DNA of 64,000 nucleotides from Magnetococcales bacterium (GCA_015234045.1 JADFWU010000008.1:1-64000), one strand, 5' to 3'; positions 1 through 10,088 are shown, counted from the first letter of the stretch. A program made the numbers and translations. Notes: a model not told the origin generated them from the letters alone.

Positions 1-288
1 AGCGCGTTTTCTCAAATCAATATCATAGCTCATGAGTACATTATACACTGTTAGATTTTAGAATGGAATGACTATATCTCCGCGCTGTTCTGCTCTGCAT
101 CGCTGACTTAATCACAGGAGCGCGGATTGTCCGAGGGAGGTCTGTTTAGTATCTCAGGCATATTGATTCCTCAGATTTATTTCAATGTATGCTTCTTGTG
201 CAATAAGTGACATGATTTTGATTAATGAAAATGTCATTGTAAACCATAAAACGACAAACAAGCGTGAAATAATTACATATGGAAAATT
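1..288. other. Non-coding left edge
   Basis: No convincing gene is visible in this stretch. It holds a short inverted pair, CCGCGCT at 80-86 and AGCGCGG at 119-125, which could fold a long-loop hairpin. The part nearest 288 leads into a structured repeat. Any gene reading in from the left would have to end before the window starts. Confidence 0.4.
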
Positions 289-416
289 AGACAGTGACTT
301 CAAACCTGACTGGAAGCCCTGGTTATGCTTTTGAGCCGCGTTTGATATGCGAAGCAGATCATCAGAGCAAAAATATCACCAGGACTGGAACGGCTGACTT
401 TCAAATTTTAGACGAA
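289..416 (+). repeat. Structured repeat, copy 1 (candidate small RNA)
   Basis: This element is about 128 bp and matches 41262-41391 almost without gaps. The core shared by both copies includes GCGAAGCAGATCATCAGAGC and TTCAAATTTTAGACGAAA. The left arm CCCTGGTTATGCTTTTG faces the right arm GCAAAAATATCACCAGG, giving a long but imperfect stem in this copy; the other copy pairs much better. An intrinsic terminator follows within about 30 nt, as it also does at the second copy. Function is unknown; it could be a small RNA or a mobile hairpin element. Confidence 0.6.
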
Positions 417-446
417 ATCACGATATCAACACATTAAAACAACCAT

Positions 447-484
447 AAAAAAAGGGTGACAATAAATGTCACCCCTTTTTTTAT
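447..484. terminator. Bidirectional intrinsic terminator
   Basis: A stem AGGGTGAC / GTCACCCCT with the loop AATAAAT is flanked by A7 on the left and T7 on the right. It can therefore end transcription from the repeat element on the plus strand and from the TPR gene on the minus strand. Confidence 0.85.
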
Positions 485-503
485 GCTCAAAATCAAGATT
501 CAA

Positions 504-1901
504 TCAGGCTGATTTGGCAGATGTCTCTTTTTTGCTGGCTTTGGCCTGCTTGGGCACGCCTTCATTCTGAATGATTTCATCAACCCGAATCGCTAAATCC
601 TGGTAACCGCGTTTGGGATGTCGTTCAAAATTAAGGGCAATATCCCGCCGATTGTGTGGCATGGGATTGCCTTTACGCAATTGTGGGCCTGGTTTTTGCC
701 AGAGGTTGATGTTGAAAATCTCCGGTGCCAATGTACCAATTTCCAGATGATTCACATGAATGACAACATGTGGCTCAACCGCACAAATCTCATCCAACAT
801 GATGGCAGCGTCCAACCATTCCATTTTGTTCGCTTCAGTGAACAGCGTCACCTGATGACCAAATGTGGACAGTGTGCGCCCCAATTCACGAAGCTCTGAA
901 CGCACCAACTCAGTTGTTTGATTGGCACAAATAAAAATTCTGTGATAGGGATTTTCAATACTGAATTCTGGTTGCAGATTCTGCGTTCTATCAATCAGGC
1001 GTTCAGCAACCATTTCACGAATCAAACCAACTTTTTTCATGGTGTTGGCAAAGTGAGCGGCCATTGCTGCTTGTTTTGCATCAGCAGGATCGAAAATAAC
1101 ACGATTGGGAAGACGTGTCCGACTCCGCATGAAAAACTCTTTCATGCGCTCTTCAGGAACATGATAGAGATTCGGCGGCACATCTCCTTCAGCAATCACT
1201 GGACCGGTATAATAACAGATCTGCGTACTGACAATTCCTGTGGCTGGATAAACGGTCGCACCCTTCATTGCCTGAACCCAAGCAGCCTCACGATCAACAA
1301 AAAAGCTGTCTTCCTCTGGATGTGGAACAGGATTGGCATTAGGGCAATAATGGTGATACATGTCCACATGGTAGTTACTTAATGCCGTACCATGAGGCAT
1401 ATCCATACAAGCACGCGCCATCAGAATATGAGCATCATGCAGGGTGGCATCCAGTTCCAAAACACGTGTTAGCACGGGAATGGCTTCTTGAGTGCGTCCT
1501 GTTGTGACCAGGGAGGTTGCCAGATTTCGATAGGCACCAAGAAAATCAGGAACAATACTTGCCGCAGCCCGAAAACGTTCAATAGCCGCTTCGACCTGCC
1601 CTTTTCCTTGCAGTGCATTACCCAGATGGAAGTGATATTCACCATTATTGGGTTGCAACACAACAGCACGGCTGAACAGCTCAACACCGCGATCAAAATC
1701 ACCCATATCCATGGCGATCATGCCGGTGGTTACCTGCATCTCTGGATTATCCGGTGCCAAAGCCAGCAGGCGTTTGCAAATTTCCATTGCCAAATCATGC
1801 CGCCCAGCCTGACACAGGGCCAGAATCTTGTGACTGATCTCCCGTGCGTCTACCGGAGAATGACCGGCAGGGGTTTGAATAGAATCTTCTGTAGCCTTCA
1901 T
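504..1901 (-). CDS. TPR-repeat protein with glycosyltransferase-like C-terminal region
   Basis: The protein is 465 residues from the chosen start. The first 190 or so residues hold tandem tetratricopeptide repeats (for example a unit ending LLALAPDNPEM and one with VVLQPNNGEYHFHLGNALQ), a scaffold for protein contacts. The C-terminal part contains RIFICANQTTELVRSELREL and later VVIHVNHLE, an alternating beta/alpha pattern like a GT-B-type glycosyltransferase N-terminal domain. That assignment is tentative. The start at 1901 is preferred because GAGGA lies 8 nt upstream; an in-frame ATG at 1976 would add 25 residues without a clear ribosome binding site. The C-terminus is Lys/Ser rich. The gene stands alone, with a terminator downstream. 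Confidence 0.75.
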   Translation of the reverse strand: MKATEDSIQTPAGHSPVDAREISHKILALCQAGRHDLAMEICKRLLALAPDNPEMQVTTGMIAMDMGDFDRGVELFSRAVVLQPNNGEYHFHLGNALQGKGQVEAAIERFRAAASIVPDFLGAYRNLATSLVTTGRTQEAIPVLTRVLELDATLHDAHILMARACMDMPHGTALSNYHVDMYHHYCPNANPVPHPEEDSFFVDREAAWVQAMKGATVYPATGIVSTQICYYTGPVIAEGDVPPNLYHVPEERMKEFFMRSRTRLPNRVIFDPADAKQAAMAAHFANTMKKVGLIREMVAERLIDRTQNLQPEFSIENPYHRIFICANQTTELVRSELRELGRTLSTFGHQVTLFTEANKMEWLDAAIMLDEICAVEPHVVIHVNHLEIGTLAPEIFNINLWQKPGPQLRKGNPMPHNRRDIALNFERHPKRGYQDLAIRVDEIIQNEGVPKQAKASKKETSAKSA

Positions 1902-2031
1902 GGCTGGTTTCCTCGCTAATTTCAGAAATGAGTGGCCCTCAAATGAACTCTCGAATCTGAAAGAAGCAAAAAACACGCCAAGAAAAATAAATATCTAAAC
2001 AACCCGCACCACAACCAAACCCTACTCTTCG

Positions 2032-2688
2032 TTACTGTGCCGATTGATACTGCCTTATCGCATCAGCAATAGTGGCGCTCATCCCGGCAAACACGCGGCT
2101 TAACGCCTGGACAGAGCCAAGAAAACGGTCACTGTTATCAATAGGCTCGCTCTGTTCATATCGACCCGACATCAAGCTGGCACCATGCGGATCACCACCC
2201 TTTCCCAAGCGCCAACGTGCTGTCAGTGTGACTTGATTGTCAGCACTTTGTTCAAAGCGAATCAGGGAAACATCCACAAGGTAATCCCACTTCTCAGCCA
2301 GTGGTCCGGGATAGACACTGACCCTTTTTGCCTGGGCCTGAACGGCAATATTTTCCATCAATACACGGGTCAAAGTCTCCGACAGCTTCTCACCCCAGAG
2401 ATTAAACTCTGTAAAACGCAGTTCGTGAGGCTCGTTTCGCACAACAATAGGCTGACGATCCAGATAACCCGGCACCTGAACCTCTATTATCTGAATAGAT
2501 GGACCCGATTCCGTTGATGTGTTTGCCGGCTGTGCCTGTGGTGCAATCATAAAATAACGCGGTGGCGACGATTCTCCGCGCAACGCACCAGTACACCCAC
2601 TCAAGCCGAGCAGAAAAACCAGTGAAACCGCAATCATCCGTGACTCACATTTCATATAAGACCACACTCTACTGCGCTGTTTGCTCAT
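2032..2688 (-). CDS. pqiC: PqiC-like outer-membrane lipoprotein
   Basis: This 218-residue protein has a lipoprotein signal ending in the lipobox LSGC, so the mature form should be lipid-anchored in the outer membrane. The body matches the ABC-type transport auxiliary lipoprotein family (PqiC/YmbA), with the typical RYFMIAP segment after the signal. In the Pqi system it anchors the PqiB tunnel to the outer membrane during phospholipid transport. Its ATG overlaps the pqiB stop by four bases (ATGA), so translation is probably coupled. AGAGG lies 8 nt before this start. A start at codon 12 would give a more standard signal peptide length. Confidence 0.85.
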   Translation of the reverse strand: MSKQRSRVWSYMKCESRMIAVSLVFLLGLSGCTGALRGESSPPRYFMIAPQAQPANTSTESGPSIQIIEVQVPGYLDRQPIVVRNEPHELRFTEFNLWGEKLSETLTRVLMENIAVQAQAKRVSVYPGPLAEKWDYLVDVSLIRFEQSADNQVTLTARWRLGKGGDPHGASLMSGRYEQSEPIDNSDRFLGSVQALSRVFAGMSATIADAIRQYQSAQ

Positions 2689-4370
2689 TGCGCTTGCCTC
2701 TTTCCTTTACCAAACAACAAAGAATCGGGATTGCGTTCCAGATAATCGGTTAAGCGTCGAATGGAACGTGAGGTGGCCGTCAACTCGCGTACAGCCTGTT
2801 GAATATCGTAATGCAACGCAGAATCCGGCGCGACTACATTTTCAATGGAGGTAAGAGACTGCGTAGTCTGATCCAATGTTTTTCGTGCGGCCTGGATGGT
2901 TTTGTGCAAATCCTCGGTCATGGGATCCATCCGCGAACTCAGATCAGCAACCATCTTCTCCAAATTGTTCAGCGTATTCTTCATGGTGATCACAGAGCCT
3001 TTAAGCGCAGGCTCATAGATGATGTCATTGACACCTCTGACCGATTTCAATACCTCGTCTGACAAAGTATCCAGCGGCAATGATTGCACCTTTTCCAGAA
3101 ATTCGGTTACAGAGTGGGTAATTTCATCCAAACTGGTGAGCACGGTCGGAATTTCTTTAATATTTTTTTGACGATCAGGATGCATTTCATAACGGCTGTC
3201 AGGATGCAGATCAAGATCAACAAACAGCTGACCGGTCAACAGGTTGCCTGTCCTTAACTGAGCACGCAAACCACGGGTAATCAGATTTTCAATCACCTTG
3301 GCAGGCTGACCACCAATATTGATCCGTTCAGGCTGAATCTGAATAAAGACCGGAACGAAAAATTCATTTTTTCCGGCATCATATTCCAGTTTCACATCCG
3401 TTACCGAACCAACCTTAATACCCCGGAACTCAACCGGTGCGCCGGGCTTCAGACCGCGTACAGAACCATTGAAGAACATCACGTAAGGCAGGCTCTGCGT
3501 GTAAAGATTTTCATCAATACCAGACCGGTCCCTAAACAGACGAAATGTCGTACCATCGGGCACTTCAGGTCCAGCACCTTCAATATCCGCCGGTGTTTCA
3601 AAAGCGACACCGCCCACCAACAGCGCTTGCATGGATGCCATTTTCACCTTCATCCCATTGGCATCCAAAGTGATATTCAGACCGCTACGATTCCAAAATC
3701 GGGAATTTTCCCGAACGAGATGATGGTACGGTGCATTAACAAAGATATGAACATCAATTTCCTTGTCCAGCGCTTCCAACTCGTGGCCTAACACCTCGCC
3801 CACCTGAATACCACGGAAATAGATGGGTGATCCAACACTCAGCGAGCCAAGCTCCGCAACTTGCAATACATACTTGCGCCCAGGCACATCAGCCCGAACC
3901 ACCGGCGGCGACTCCAGACCGGCAAAGTGCTTGGTATCCACACCAAAACCCGGTTCAATCTCAATATAAGCACCAGAAACCAGCGTGCTCAATCCGGTAA
4001 CGCCTTTAATGCTCAGCCGAGGACGCACCACCCAAAACCGCGTTCCAGTGGTAAGAAAATTAGCCACACGCGGTTGCAGTTCAGCAGTGACAACGACACC
4101 AGAGTGATCATCTTTTAAAACGACATCCACCAGCTTTCCCACTTCAACATCTTTATGTTTGATGCGGGTCTTTCCTGGCTCCAATCCCTGAGCGGTATTA
4201 AAGCTGATGGTGATGGTTGGTCCCTGCTCCATCCACGCCATACCAGCAATCCATATACCTATGGCTGCGGCCATGACCGGCACCAGCCAGATAGGCGACA
4301 GCCCGGCGCGTTTTTTCTTGCGCTCAACAACCGGCACTGCCGGTGTTTTGGGCTTGGATGGTTCACTCAT
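2685..4370 (-). CDS. pqiB: PqiB, MCE-domain phospholipid transport protein
   Basis: This 561-residue protein has one N-terminal membrane helix (about residues 24-46) followed by three MlaD/MCE domains, each marked by a strand pattern such as GLEPGKTRIKHKDVEVGKL. The C-terminal 150 residues are predicted helical, with repeated hydrophobic heptads and ITHSVTEFLEKVQSL. E. coli PqiB forms a periplasm-spanning tube of stacked MCE rings. GGAGG lies just before the ATG, which overlaps the end of the upstream pqiA-type gene. It is the third gene of a four-gene operon. Confidence 0.93.
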   Translation of the reverse strand: MSEPSKPKTPAVPVVERKKKRAGLSPIWLVPVMAAAIGIWIAGMAWMEQGPTITISFNTAQGLEPGKTRIKHKDVEVGKLVDVVLKDDHSGVVVTAELQPRVANFLTTGTRFWVVRPRLSIKGVTGLSTLVSGAYIEIEPGFGVDTKHFAGLESPPVVRADVPGRKYVLQVAELGSLSVGSPIYFRGIQVGEVLGHELEALDKEIDVHIFVNAPYHHLVRENSRFWNRSGLNITLDANGMKVKMASMQALLVGGVAFETPADIEGAGPEVPDGTTFRLFRDRSGIDENLYTQSLPYVMFFNGSVRGLKPGAPVEFRGIKVGSVTDVKLEYDAGKNEFFVPVFIQIQPERINIGGQPAKVIENLITRGLRAQLRTGNLLTGQLFVDLDLHPDSRYEMHPDRQKNIKEIPTVLTSLDEITHSVTEFLEKVQSLPLDTLSDEVLKSVRGVNDIIYEPALKGSVITMKNTLNNLEKMVADLSSRMDPMTEDLHKTIQAARKTLDQTTQSLTSIENVVAPDSALHYDIQQAVRELTATSRSIRRLTDYLERNPDSLLFGKGKRQAQ

Positions 4371-4998
4371 GGTTTTCCTCCAGACAATCCCAGATCAGAC
4401 GGGCATCAAAGCATTCAGCCGCAATCATGGTCATCACCACGACACCGGCAAAAAAAGTAGCGCCCAGCCCGGGTGTAACCTGTGCAACGGTGCCAAAACT
4501 CACCAATGCGGTAAGTATGGAAATCATATAAATATCGATCATCGACCACCGTCCGAAAAATTCCGTTATCCTGTAAAGAATGGCACGGTCTTTAGGACGC
4601 CACTGAGAACGACGTTGAATACTAATCAATAAAAAAGTCAGTACAATCAATTTAAGCACCGGCACCATGATACTGGCAACAAACACCAAAATAGCAATGG
4701 GATACATACCCGCTGCCCAAAGCATCTGCACACCACTGACAATGGTGGATGGCTCGCCCTGCCCCAGTTTTTCCACAGTCATAATAGGAAATAAATTAGC
4801 CGGAATATAACAGATAGTCGCCGCAATCAGCCAAGCCCAAGTACGTGCAATGCTATTCGGCTTGCGAAAATGAACAGACTGACCACAGCGTGGACAAGCG
4901 GCATCATGTTGTTCATGTACTGACAACGACAAGGCCAAACCACATCGCTCGCAACGGGCCAAACCGATATCCTTTGCACGATCATATCCTGGTCTCAT
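4363..4998 (-). CDS. pqiA: PqiA-family membrane protein, second half
   Basis: This protein of about 211 residues begins with a CxxC..CxxC zinc-ribbon-like segment (RCERCGLAL and PRCGQSVHF) and continues with four hydrophobic helices. It contains NLFPIMTVEKLGQGEPSTIVSG, the typical PqiA signature. E. coli PqiA is a single chain with two such domains; here they are separate genes. The start at 4998 forms an ATGA overlap with the preceding gene. A TTG at 5022 would add 8 residues. It is the inner-membrane partner of the MCE protein encoded next. Confidence 0.88.
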   Translation of the reverse strand: MRPGYDRAKDIGLARCERCGLALSLSVHEQHDAACPRCGQSVHFRKPNSIARTWAWLIAATICYIPANLFPIMTVEKLGQGEPSTIVSGVQMLWAAGMYPIAILVFVASIMVPVLKLIVLTFLLISIQRRSQWRPKDRAILYRITEFFGRWSMIDIYMISILTALVSFGTVAQVTPGLGATFFAGVVVMTMIAAECFDARLIWDCLEENHE

Positions 4999-5660
4999 GA
5001 TGACCTGTCCAACTGACGCCAAACCGCACCGGAATCCAGCGAAGACGATGCCGCCGCAGAAGTAAACATCAACCCTGCAAAAGCAAACAAAGCAATATTG
5101 GGAACAACCTCAGCCATGCTGATCAATTTAACGATAGCGGCCAATACGCCCAGCATAAATACCTCGACCATGCCCCAATGTGCCAAATATTTCACGATAC
5201 GAAAGATTAAAGCCGGTCGCCCGACATGTATGTTAAAACGCAGCGGCATAAGCACAAACAACATGCCTAGAATCTGTAATAATGGAACCAAAATCGTAGT
5301 CGCAAATACCAAAACAGCCAAATCCCACATGCCTAACTCTGCCATCGCCTGAACACCCGTGAACAATGCACTGGCCTGCTCCCTACCGCCCATTTTCAGA
5401 GTCAATAAAGGAAAACTATTCGCGATGATAAAGAGAACCAAACTGGTGAGTGTATAGGCCAAAGCCCGATTATATGTATCGGCTTTTTTTTGAGAAAGAA
5501 GTGCGCCACAGCGTGAGCAGGTCACCTTATCACCAACCGAAAGCGTATCAGCGCTGAATCGATAGAGCTGATCACAGTCCGGACAAATTACCCAGTTTCC
5601 TTGATCCATGGCCAAATCGGTCTGATTTTTCGCCTGACGCTCCAAAGTTTTGCATCCCAT
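4995..5660 (-). CDS. pqiA: PqiA-family membrane protein, first half
   Basis: This 221-residue protein has an N-terminal pair of CxxC motifs (CPDCDQLYRF and CSRCGALL) followed by four membrane helices and the family motif NSFPLLTLKMGG. It corresponds to the N-terminal half of two-domain PqiA. It is the first gene of the pqi operon. No clear ribosome binding site precedes the ATG at 5660; an ATG at 5609, giving a protein that begins MDQGNWVICPDC, is a plausible alternative. A MITE-like element ends 10 bp from the longer start, so it probably lies in the operon's leader. Confidence 0.85.
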   Translation of the reverse strand: MGCKTLERQAKNQTDLAMDQGNWVICPDCDQLYRFSADTLSVGDKVTCSRCGALLSQKKADTYNRALAYTLTSLVLFIIANSFPLLTLKMGGREQASALFTGVQAMAELGMWDLAVLVFATTILVPLLQILGMLFVLMPLRFNIHVGRPALIFRIVKYLAHWGMVEVFMLGVLAAIVKLISMAEVVPNIALFAFAGLMFTSAAASSSLDSGAVWRQLDRSS

Positions 5661-5669
5661 TAAAAGTAG

Positions 5670-5768
5670 GAGTTACGCAGTTGAATAAATTTTGTAGCGT
5701 CATTTCTGCGGAAACTGGAATGACGCTACACACTCTTATGCCTGTTTCAACCGGTAACTGCATAACTC
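5670..5768. repeat. MITE-like element, copy A
   Basis: The 99-bp element is bounded by GAGTTACGCAGTT and AACTGCATAACTC, near-perfect terminal inverted repeats. Inside is a second inverted pair, TGTAGCGTCATT / AATGACGCTACA. It shares ends with the copies at 20274, 44987 and 61961. It has no coding capacity and sits just upstream of the pqi operon. Confidence 0.75.
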
Positions 5769-5947
5769 CAAAAATGAAGAAAAAAGCCAGTATAAGTGAA
5801 AACAGTCTCTGACAAAATATTTTTTTCTATCAATCTGATGGCACTGTAAGCAACACTTCTTTCCATTTCAAAATCTGTGACTCTGCTATACTGTTAACGT
5901 TCATTATTTGGATAGTACACGCTGCCTCTTATCTGAAAGAGTGGGTA

Positions 5948-8900
5948 ATGGATAATAAACCAAAACAGTTTCAACAACAGATAACCATTCAACACAGCTT
6001 AATGCGTGGTATGGTTTTTTTAATTATTTTAACCTCAGCAGCCATTTTAGCCACTGTCTATTTTGTCGGTGACAAAAGGGTTCAACCGCAGATTTTTGAG
6101 CGGTTTTACCATCATGTTACTGCACAGACCACCAACCATATTGAGTCTCTGTTTGATGATGCCCGTGACATGCTCAGTGTCACCCGAGACTGGGGCCGCA
6201 CCGGCTATTATGAAAATCTTGACCTTCAATTACTGATAAGACAATTTTTGCCCACACTTCAACGCCAACCTCAAATTACCACCGTTCGGATTTTCAAAGA
6301 TAAAAACATCGGATGGATCTTATCACGCAGGGAAACTGGCTGGCTTAGTCAGGAATTCCGGATTGAAGAGTGGGGTCATAAGTGCCGGTTTCACCACATT
6401 AATCCACATGGTCAGCTGGTTGGCAGTTTCTGGAAGCCGTTGGAAAAGAATTTTTATGAAACCGACTGGTTTCAAGGGGCTATTGAAAGTAAACAACAGG
6501 ATGCCAATTACTGGACTTCTGCTAAAATTGATGACCATCAGCAACCCAGCATTACCGCCTCAACATCCTGGCAATCGGAAAACAAAGACCATACCTATGT
6601 CATCGCCCTGGATCTACTACTGACAAACATCTCTGACTACACTACACAACACCAAGTAAGTGAAAGAGGTCAAACCTTTGTTCTTTCAGATGATTATAAG
6701 GTTATTGGACTCCCAGCAGATCCACTTTACAAAGACCCTGATACTAAAAACAGCTGGATTCTGACCCCTGCCCATGAAATGCCGACACCCGGCATTCGCA
6801 GCGCCGTGGAATTTTGGCAAAAAGGCGCAAAAGAGGAGAAAAAACACCATTTTCTGTTTGATGTGGATGGTGAAACATGGATTGGTGGCCTTCGCCCCAT
6901 TAAACTGGATAACGTCACTTTCTTATCCGGTGTCATTGCGCCGGAATCAGATCTAATGGGACCGTTTCAACATGCCCGCACACTGCTGATTCCAGTTATT
7001 GCATTGATTTTGATCATTGCTCTACTACTGGCTCGACGCATGGCCCGTCACCTTAGCCAACCCCTTGAAGCATTAGCCGCAGCCACCGAACGAATGGAGC
7101 TTCTTGATCTGGGCTGTCACTGTGCCATCGTTGCCCCTATCGTTGAGGTCGATCAACTTTCCCGCGCTTATGAACGCATGCGTCAGGCACTACAAAAAGC
7201 GACCAATCGGCTCGAAGAAGCCAATCAAAACCTTGAACGCAAAGTCTCTAAACGCACACAAGCCCTGTCCGAAGCCAACAGTCAGTTGGAAGCTGAAATT
7301 CTTCATCATAAGTCCACGGAAATCAAGCTGATCCAGAATGAGCGATTGCTATGGACGGTGATGGACACCATTCCAGCACATATTGCCTATCTGGACAGTG
7401 ATCTCATTTTCCGCATGATCAATCGTTCCTATGCGGATGCGTTTGACTGGAAGATCCGCGATACCCTCGGAAAAAGAGCTGAGGATGTCGTACCCATCCA
7501 GATGCGCGAGAAATATCAAGAGTGCGTTGGAACAGCCCTGGCTGGCACCATATCCCGTTCCGTTCAGGAAGTAGAACAACCCAATGGACGGCATTACTTT
7601 CTCAGCATTGCCAACCCTGTGACCGATGAAGAGGATGAAATCATCGGTCTGGTTCAATGCATTGTGGATATTACCGATCAAAAAGAGGCTGAAAAAGAGG
7701 CTGACCGCGCCAATCAGGCTAAAAGCGACTTTCTAGCCAATATGAGCCATGAGATCCGAACACCCATGAATGCCATCATCGGCATGACACACCTCACGCT
7801 CATGACAGAACTGACCAATCGTCAACAAGACTATCTTACAAAAATTGACACATCAGCCAAATCATTATTAAGTATTATCAATGAGATACTTGATTTTTCC
7901 AAAATCGAAGCCGGTAAAATGGACATGGAATCCATCCCGTTCAATCTGGATGAGATTTTAGTCAAATTAGCGGATGTCATCGCCCTACCCGCCCATAAAA
8001 AGGGCTTGGAAGTGCTGTTCAATATTGATCCGCAGGTGCCAATTCATCTTATCGGCGATCCGACCCGGTTGCGACAGATATTTATCAATCTGACCAATAA
8101 TGCAGTCAAATTTACTGAACAAGGCGAGGTTATTCTCTCCATTGGCCTGAGTTCAGACCAGGAAACACCAGGAAAGATCATCTTATCCTGCTCGGTACGC
8201 GATAGTGGCGTAGGCATGGATGAGAAACAGCTCTCCCGCCTGTTCACACCATTCAATCAAGCGGATGGATCGACAACCCGGCGCTACGGCGGAACCGGCT
8301 TGGGACTGACTATCAGTCGTCGGCTGATAGAGATGATGAACGGCACCATGCAGGTGTCCAGCAGACCCGACCATGGCAGCACCTTCTCTTTCACGCTCGA
8401 ATTGGGCCTGCCTGACAGTGACAGCCCCTTGGAAACAACAGCAATTAATGAATTGGATGGCCTGCGTGTTCTGGTTGTGGATGATAACGCCATGGCGTTG
8501 AGTATTTTAAAAACCACGCTGGAAAGTTTTCGTTTTATAGTACATACCGCGACCAACGGTGAAACCGCTTTAGCAGCGGTCCAACAGGCAATCAATAAAA
8601 ACAATCCCTACGATCTGATCCTCATGGATTGGGAAATGCCCGGCATGGATGGTCATGCCGCATCAAAGGCAATTCGTTCGATACCAAACAACCAAACACC
8701 ACCCACAATCATCATGATTTCTGCCCATGGTCAGAATGATTTGAATGAGAAAGACGATAGCGCAGAACTGGATGGCTATCTCACAAAACCGGTCAGCCCG
8801 TCTCAGCTATTCGATGCCATTATGAACGCCATGGGTCAGACCGTGGCAGAAAGTAGCGATTACACAGCCCTACCCGATCAATCGGTGAGTCAAAGTATCA

Positions 8901-9922
8901 AAGGTCGGCGTATTTTGGTTGTTGAAGATAATGAAATCAACCGCCAAATGGCCCGTGAACTGCTGAACTCAGTAGGACTAGACGTACTGGAAGCTGTCAA
9001 TGGTCTTGAAGCCGTAGAACAGGCACTCAACAACAGACCAGATTTGGTATTGATGGATATCCAAATGCCCATAATGGATGGTCTGGAAGCAACCCAGCAG
9101 ATTCGCAAAAAAATTCCTGATCACAAAACGCTGCCCATCATCGCCATGACCGCCAGTGCCAGAGATGAAGACCGGCGCGAAGCACTCAAAGCCGGAATGA
9201 GTGATTATGTATCCAAACCCATCGACCCTGACGCGCTATTCAACACCCTGTCCCGATGGTTGCAAGATACTATTTCTACCGAAACATCAAACGCCAGCCG
9301 CAATGATATCTGGCCAGAAATGCCTGGCATTGATCTAAAATCCGTTCTAATGCGTACCGGCTATCAGCGCGACCGCACGCTTTCATTATTTCAGAAATTT
9401 ATCGACAATCATGCTGATGCAATCAATCAAATCCGCGCATCACTGAATGATCAGGAACAACGTGATCGTCTTGCTCATACGCTCAAAGGCGTTGCCGGCA
9501 CCATTGGTGCCATGGATCTTCATGAATCAAGTAAACACCTTGAGTCCGCTCTAAAATCAGGTAATGAAGACCGAATAGAAAACGCGCTCCAAAACACACA
9601 AAAACAGGTTGAACAGACCATCAGCACTCTAAAAAGTGCCATACCTGAAAAAAAACAATCCACTGAACAAACAGCACCGCAACAGGTTGATTATTCGGTA
9701 CTCGAACCATTGTGGTCAGAGTTAGACACACTATTAAATGACGATGATACCGATGCAGTCAGAAAACTGGAAGAGATCCGTCAAGCCGGTCCGTGGCCAG
9801 ATGCGTTTTCACAGGGATTGGATCAATTGGATCGGTGTATCAGTCGATACGATTTTGACAAGGCTCTGGAACTGTCTGAAGGATTGGGCAAACAGCTATT
9901 GAACACCGCTTCTGAAAATTGA
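5948..9922 (+). CDS. Hybrid sensor histidine kinase/phosphorelay protein (BarA-like architecture)
   Basis: The protein is 1324 residues. In order it has: a membrane helix near 20-40; a periplasmic sensor region (about 45-340, probably double-Cache); a second helix near 345-362; HAMP; a coiled coil; PAS (about 470-585); a HisKA domain with phospho-acceptor His601 in SHEIRTPMN; a HATPase domain with DSGVGM and GGTGLGL boxes; receiver 1 with Asp894 in LMDWEMPGMDG; receiver 2 with Asp1037 in LMDIQMPIMDG; and an Hpt domain with His1177 in HTLKGVAG. All phospho-acceptors are present, so a full internal His-Asp-His relay is possible. The cognate output regulator is not adjacent. A strong terminator follows at 10010. 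Confidence 0.95.
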   Translation: MDNKPKQFQQQITIQHSLMRGMVFLIILTSAAILATVYFVGDKRVQPQIFERFYHHVTAQTTNHIESLFDDARDMLSVTRDWGRTGYYENLDLQLLIRQFLPTLQRQPQITTVRIFKDKNIGWILSRRETGWLSQEFRIEEWGHKCRFHHINPHGQLVGSFWKPLEKNFYETDWFQGAIESKQQDANYWTSAKIDDHQQPSITASTSWQSENKDHTYVIALDLLLTNISDYTTQHQVSERGQTFVLSDDYKVIGLPADPLYKDPDTKNSWILTPAHEMPTPGIRSAVEFWQKGAKEEKKHHFLFDVDGETWIGGLRPIKLDNVTFLSGVIAPESDLMGPFQHARTLLIPVIALILIIALLLARRMARHLSQPLEALAAATERMELLDLGCHCAIVAPIVEVDQLSRAYERMRQALQKATNRLEEANQNLERKVSKRTQALSEANSQLEAEILHHKSTEIKLIQNERLLWTVMDTIPAHIAYLDSDLIFRMINRSYADAFDWKIRDTLGKRAEDVVPIQMREKYQECVGTALAGTISRSVQEVEQPNGRHYFLSIANPVTDEEDEIIGLVQCIVDITDQKEAEKEADRANQAKSDFLANMSHEIRTPMNAIIGMTHLTLMTELTNRQQDYLTKIDTSAKSLLSIINEILDFSKIEAGKMDMESIPFNLDEILVKLADVIALPAHKKGLEVLFNIDPQVPIHLIGDPTRLRQIFINLTNNAVKFTEQGEVILSIGLSSDQETPGKIILSCSVRDSGVGMDEKQLSRLFTPFNQADGSTTRRYGGTGLGLTISRRLIEMMNGTMQVSSRPDHGSTFSFTLELGLPDSDSPLETTAINELDGLRVLVVDDNAMALSILKTTLESFRFIVHTATNGETALAAVQQAINKNNPYDLILMDWEMPGMDGHAASKAIRSIPNNQTPPTIIMISAHGQNDLNEKDDSAELDGYLTKPVSPSQLFDAIMNAMGQTVAESSDYTALPDQSVSQSIKGRRILVVEDNEINRQMARELLNSVGLDVLEAVNGLEAVEQALNNRPDLVLMDIQMPIMDGLEATQQIRKKIPDHKTLPIIAMTASARDEDRREALKAGMSDYVSKPIDPDALFNTLSRWLQDTISTETSNASRNDIWPEMPGIDLKSVLMRTGYQRDRTLSLFQKFIDNHADAINQIRASLNDQEQRDRLAHTLKGVAGTIGAMDLHESSKHLESALKSGNEDRIENALQNTQKQVEQTISTLKSAIPEKKQSTEQTAPQQVDYSVLEPLWSELDTLLNDDDTDAVRKLEEIRQAGPWPDAFSQGLDQLDRCISRYDFDKALELSEGLGKQLLNTASEN

Positions 9923-10009
9923 TTGTGAACTTTTTCGACCTGCTCTCTGTCCTATGAATTACAGAGCAAATGAGTGGCTCTGTTCTTTTCCTCCTCAACT
10001 CATTCTTGT

Positions 10010-10054
10010 GCTGAAGCACTCCACCTGGCACGTTGGGTGCTTCAGCTTTTTTTT
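10010..10054 (+). terminator. Intrinsic terminator after the hybrid kinase
   Basis: The 10-bp stem GCTGAAGCAC / GTGCTTCAGC is followed by T8. It lies about 90 bp after the kinase stop codon. Confidence 0.85.
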
Positions 10055-10067
10055 AATCTTATTAATC

Positions 10068-10088
10068 ATCTTGATCTTGATCTTGATC
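10068..10088 (+). repeat. Short TTGATC tandem repeat
   Basis: Three tandem TTGATC hexamers follow an ATC in the intergenic space before the small membrane protein gene. It is a possible slippage site; no role is evident. Confidence 0.4.

Noticed and set aside
4363-5660. Frameshift splitting a single pqiA gene
   Set aside because: Each half begins with its own CxxC pair and the junction is a normal ATGA overlap; separate PqiA-type genes are known.
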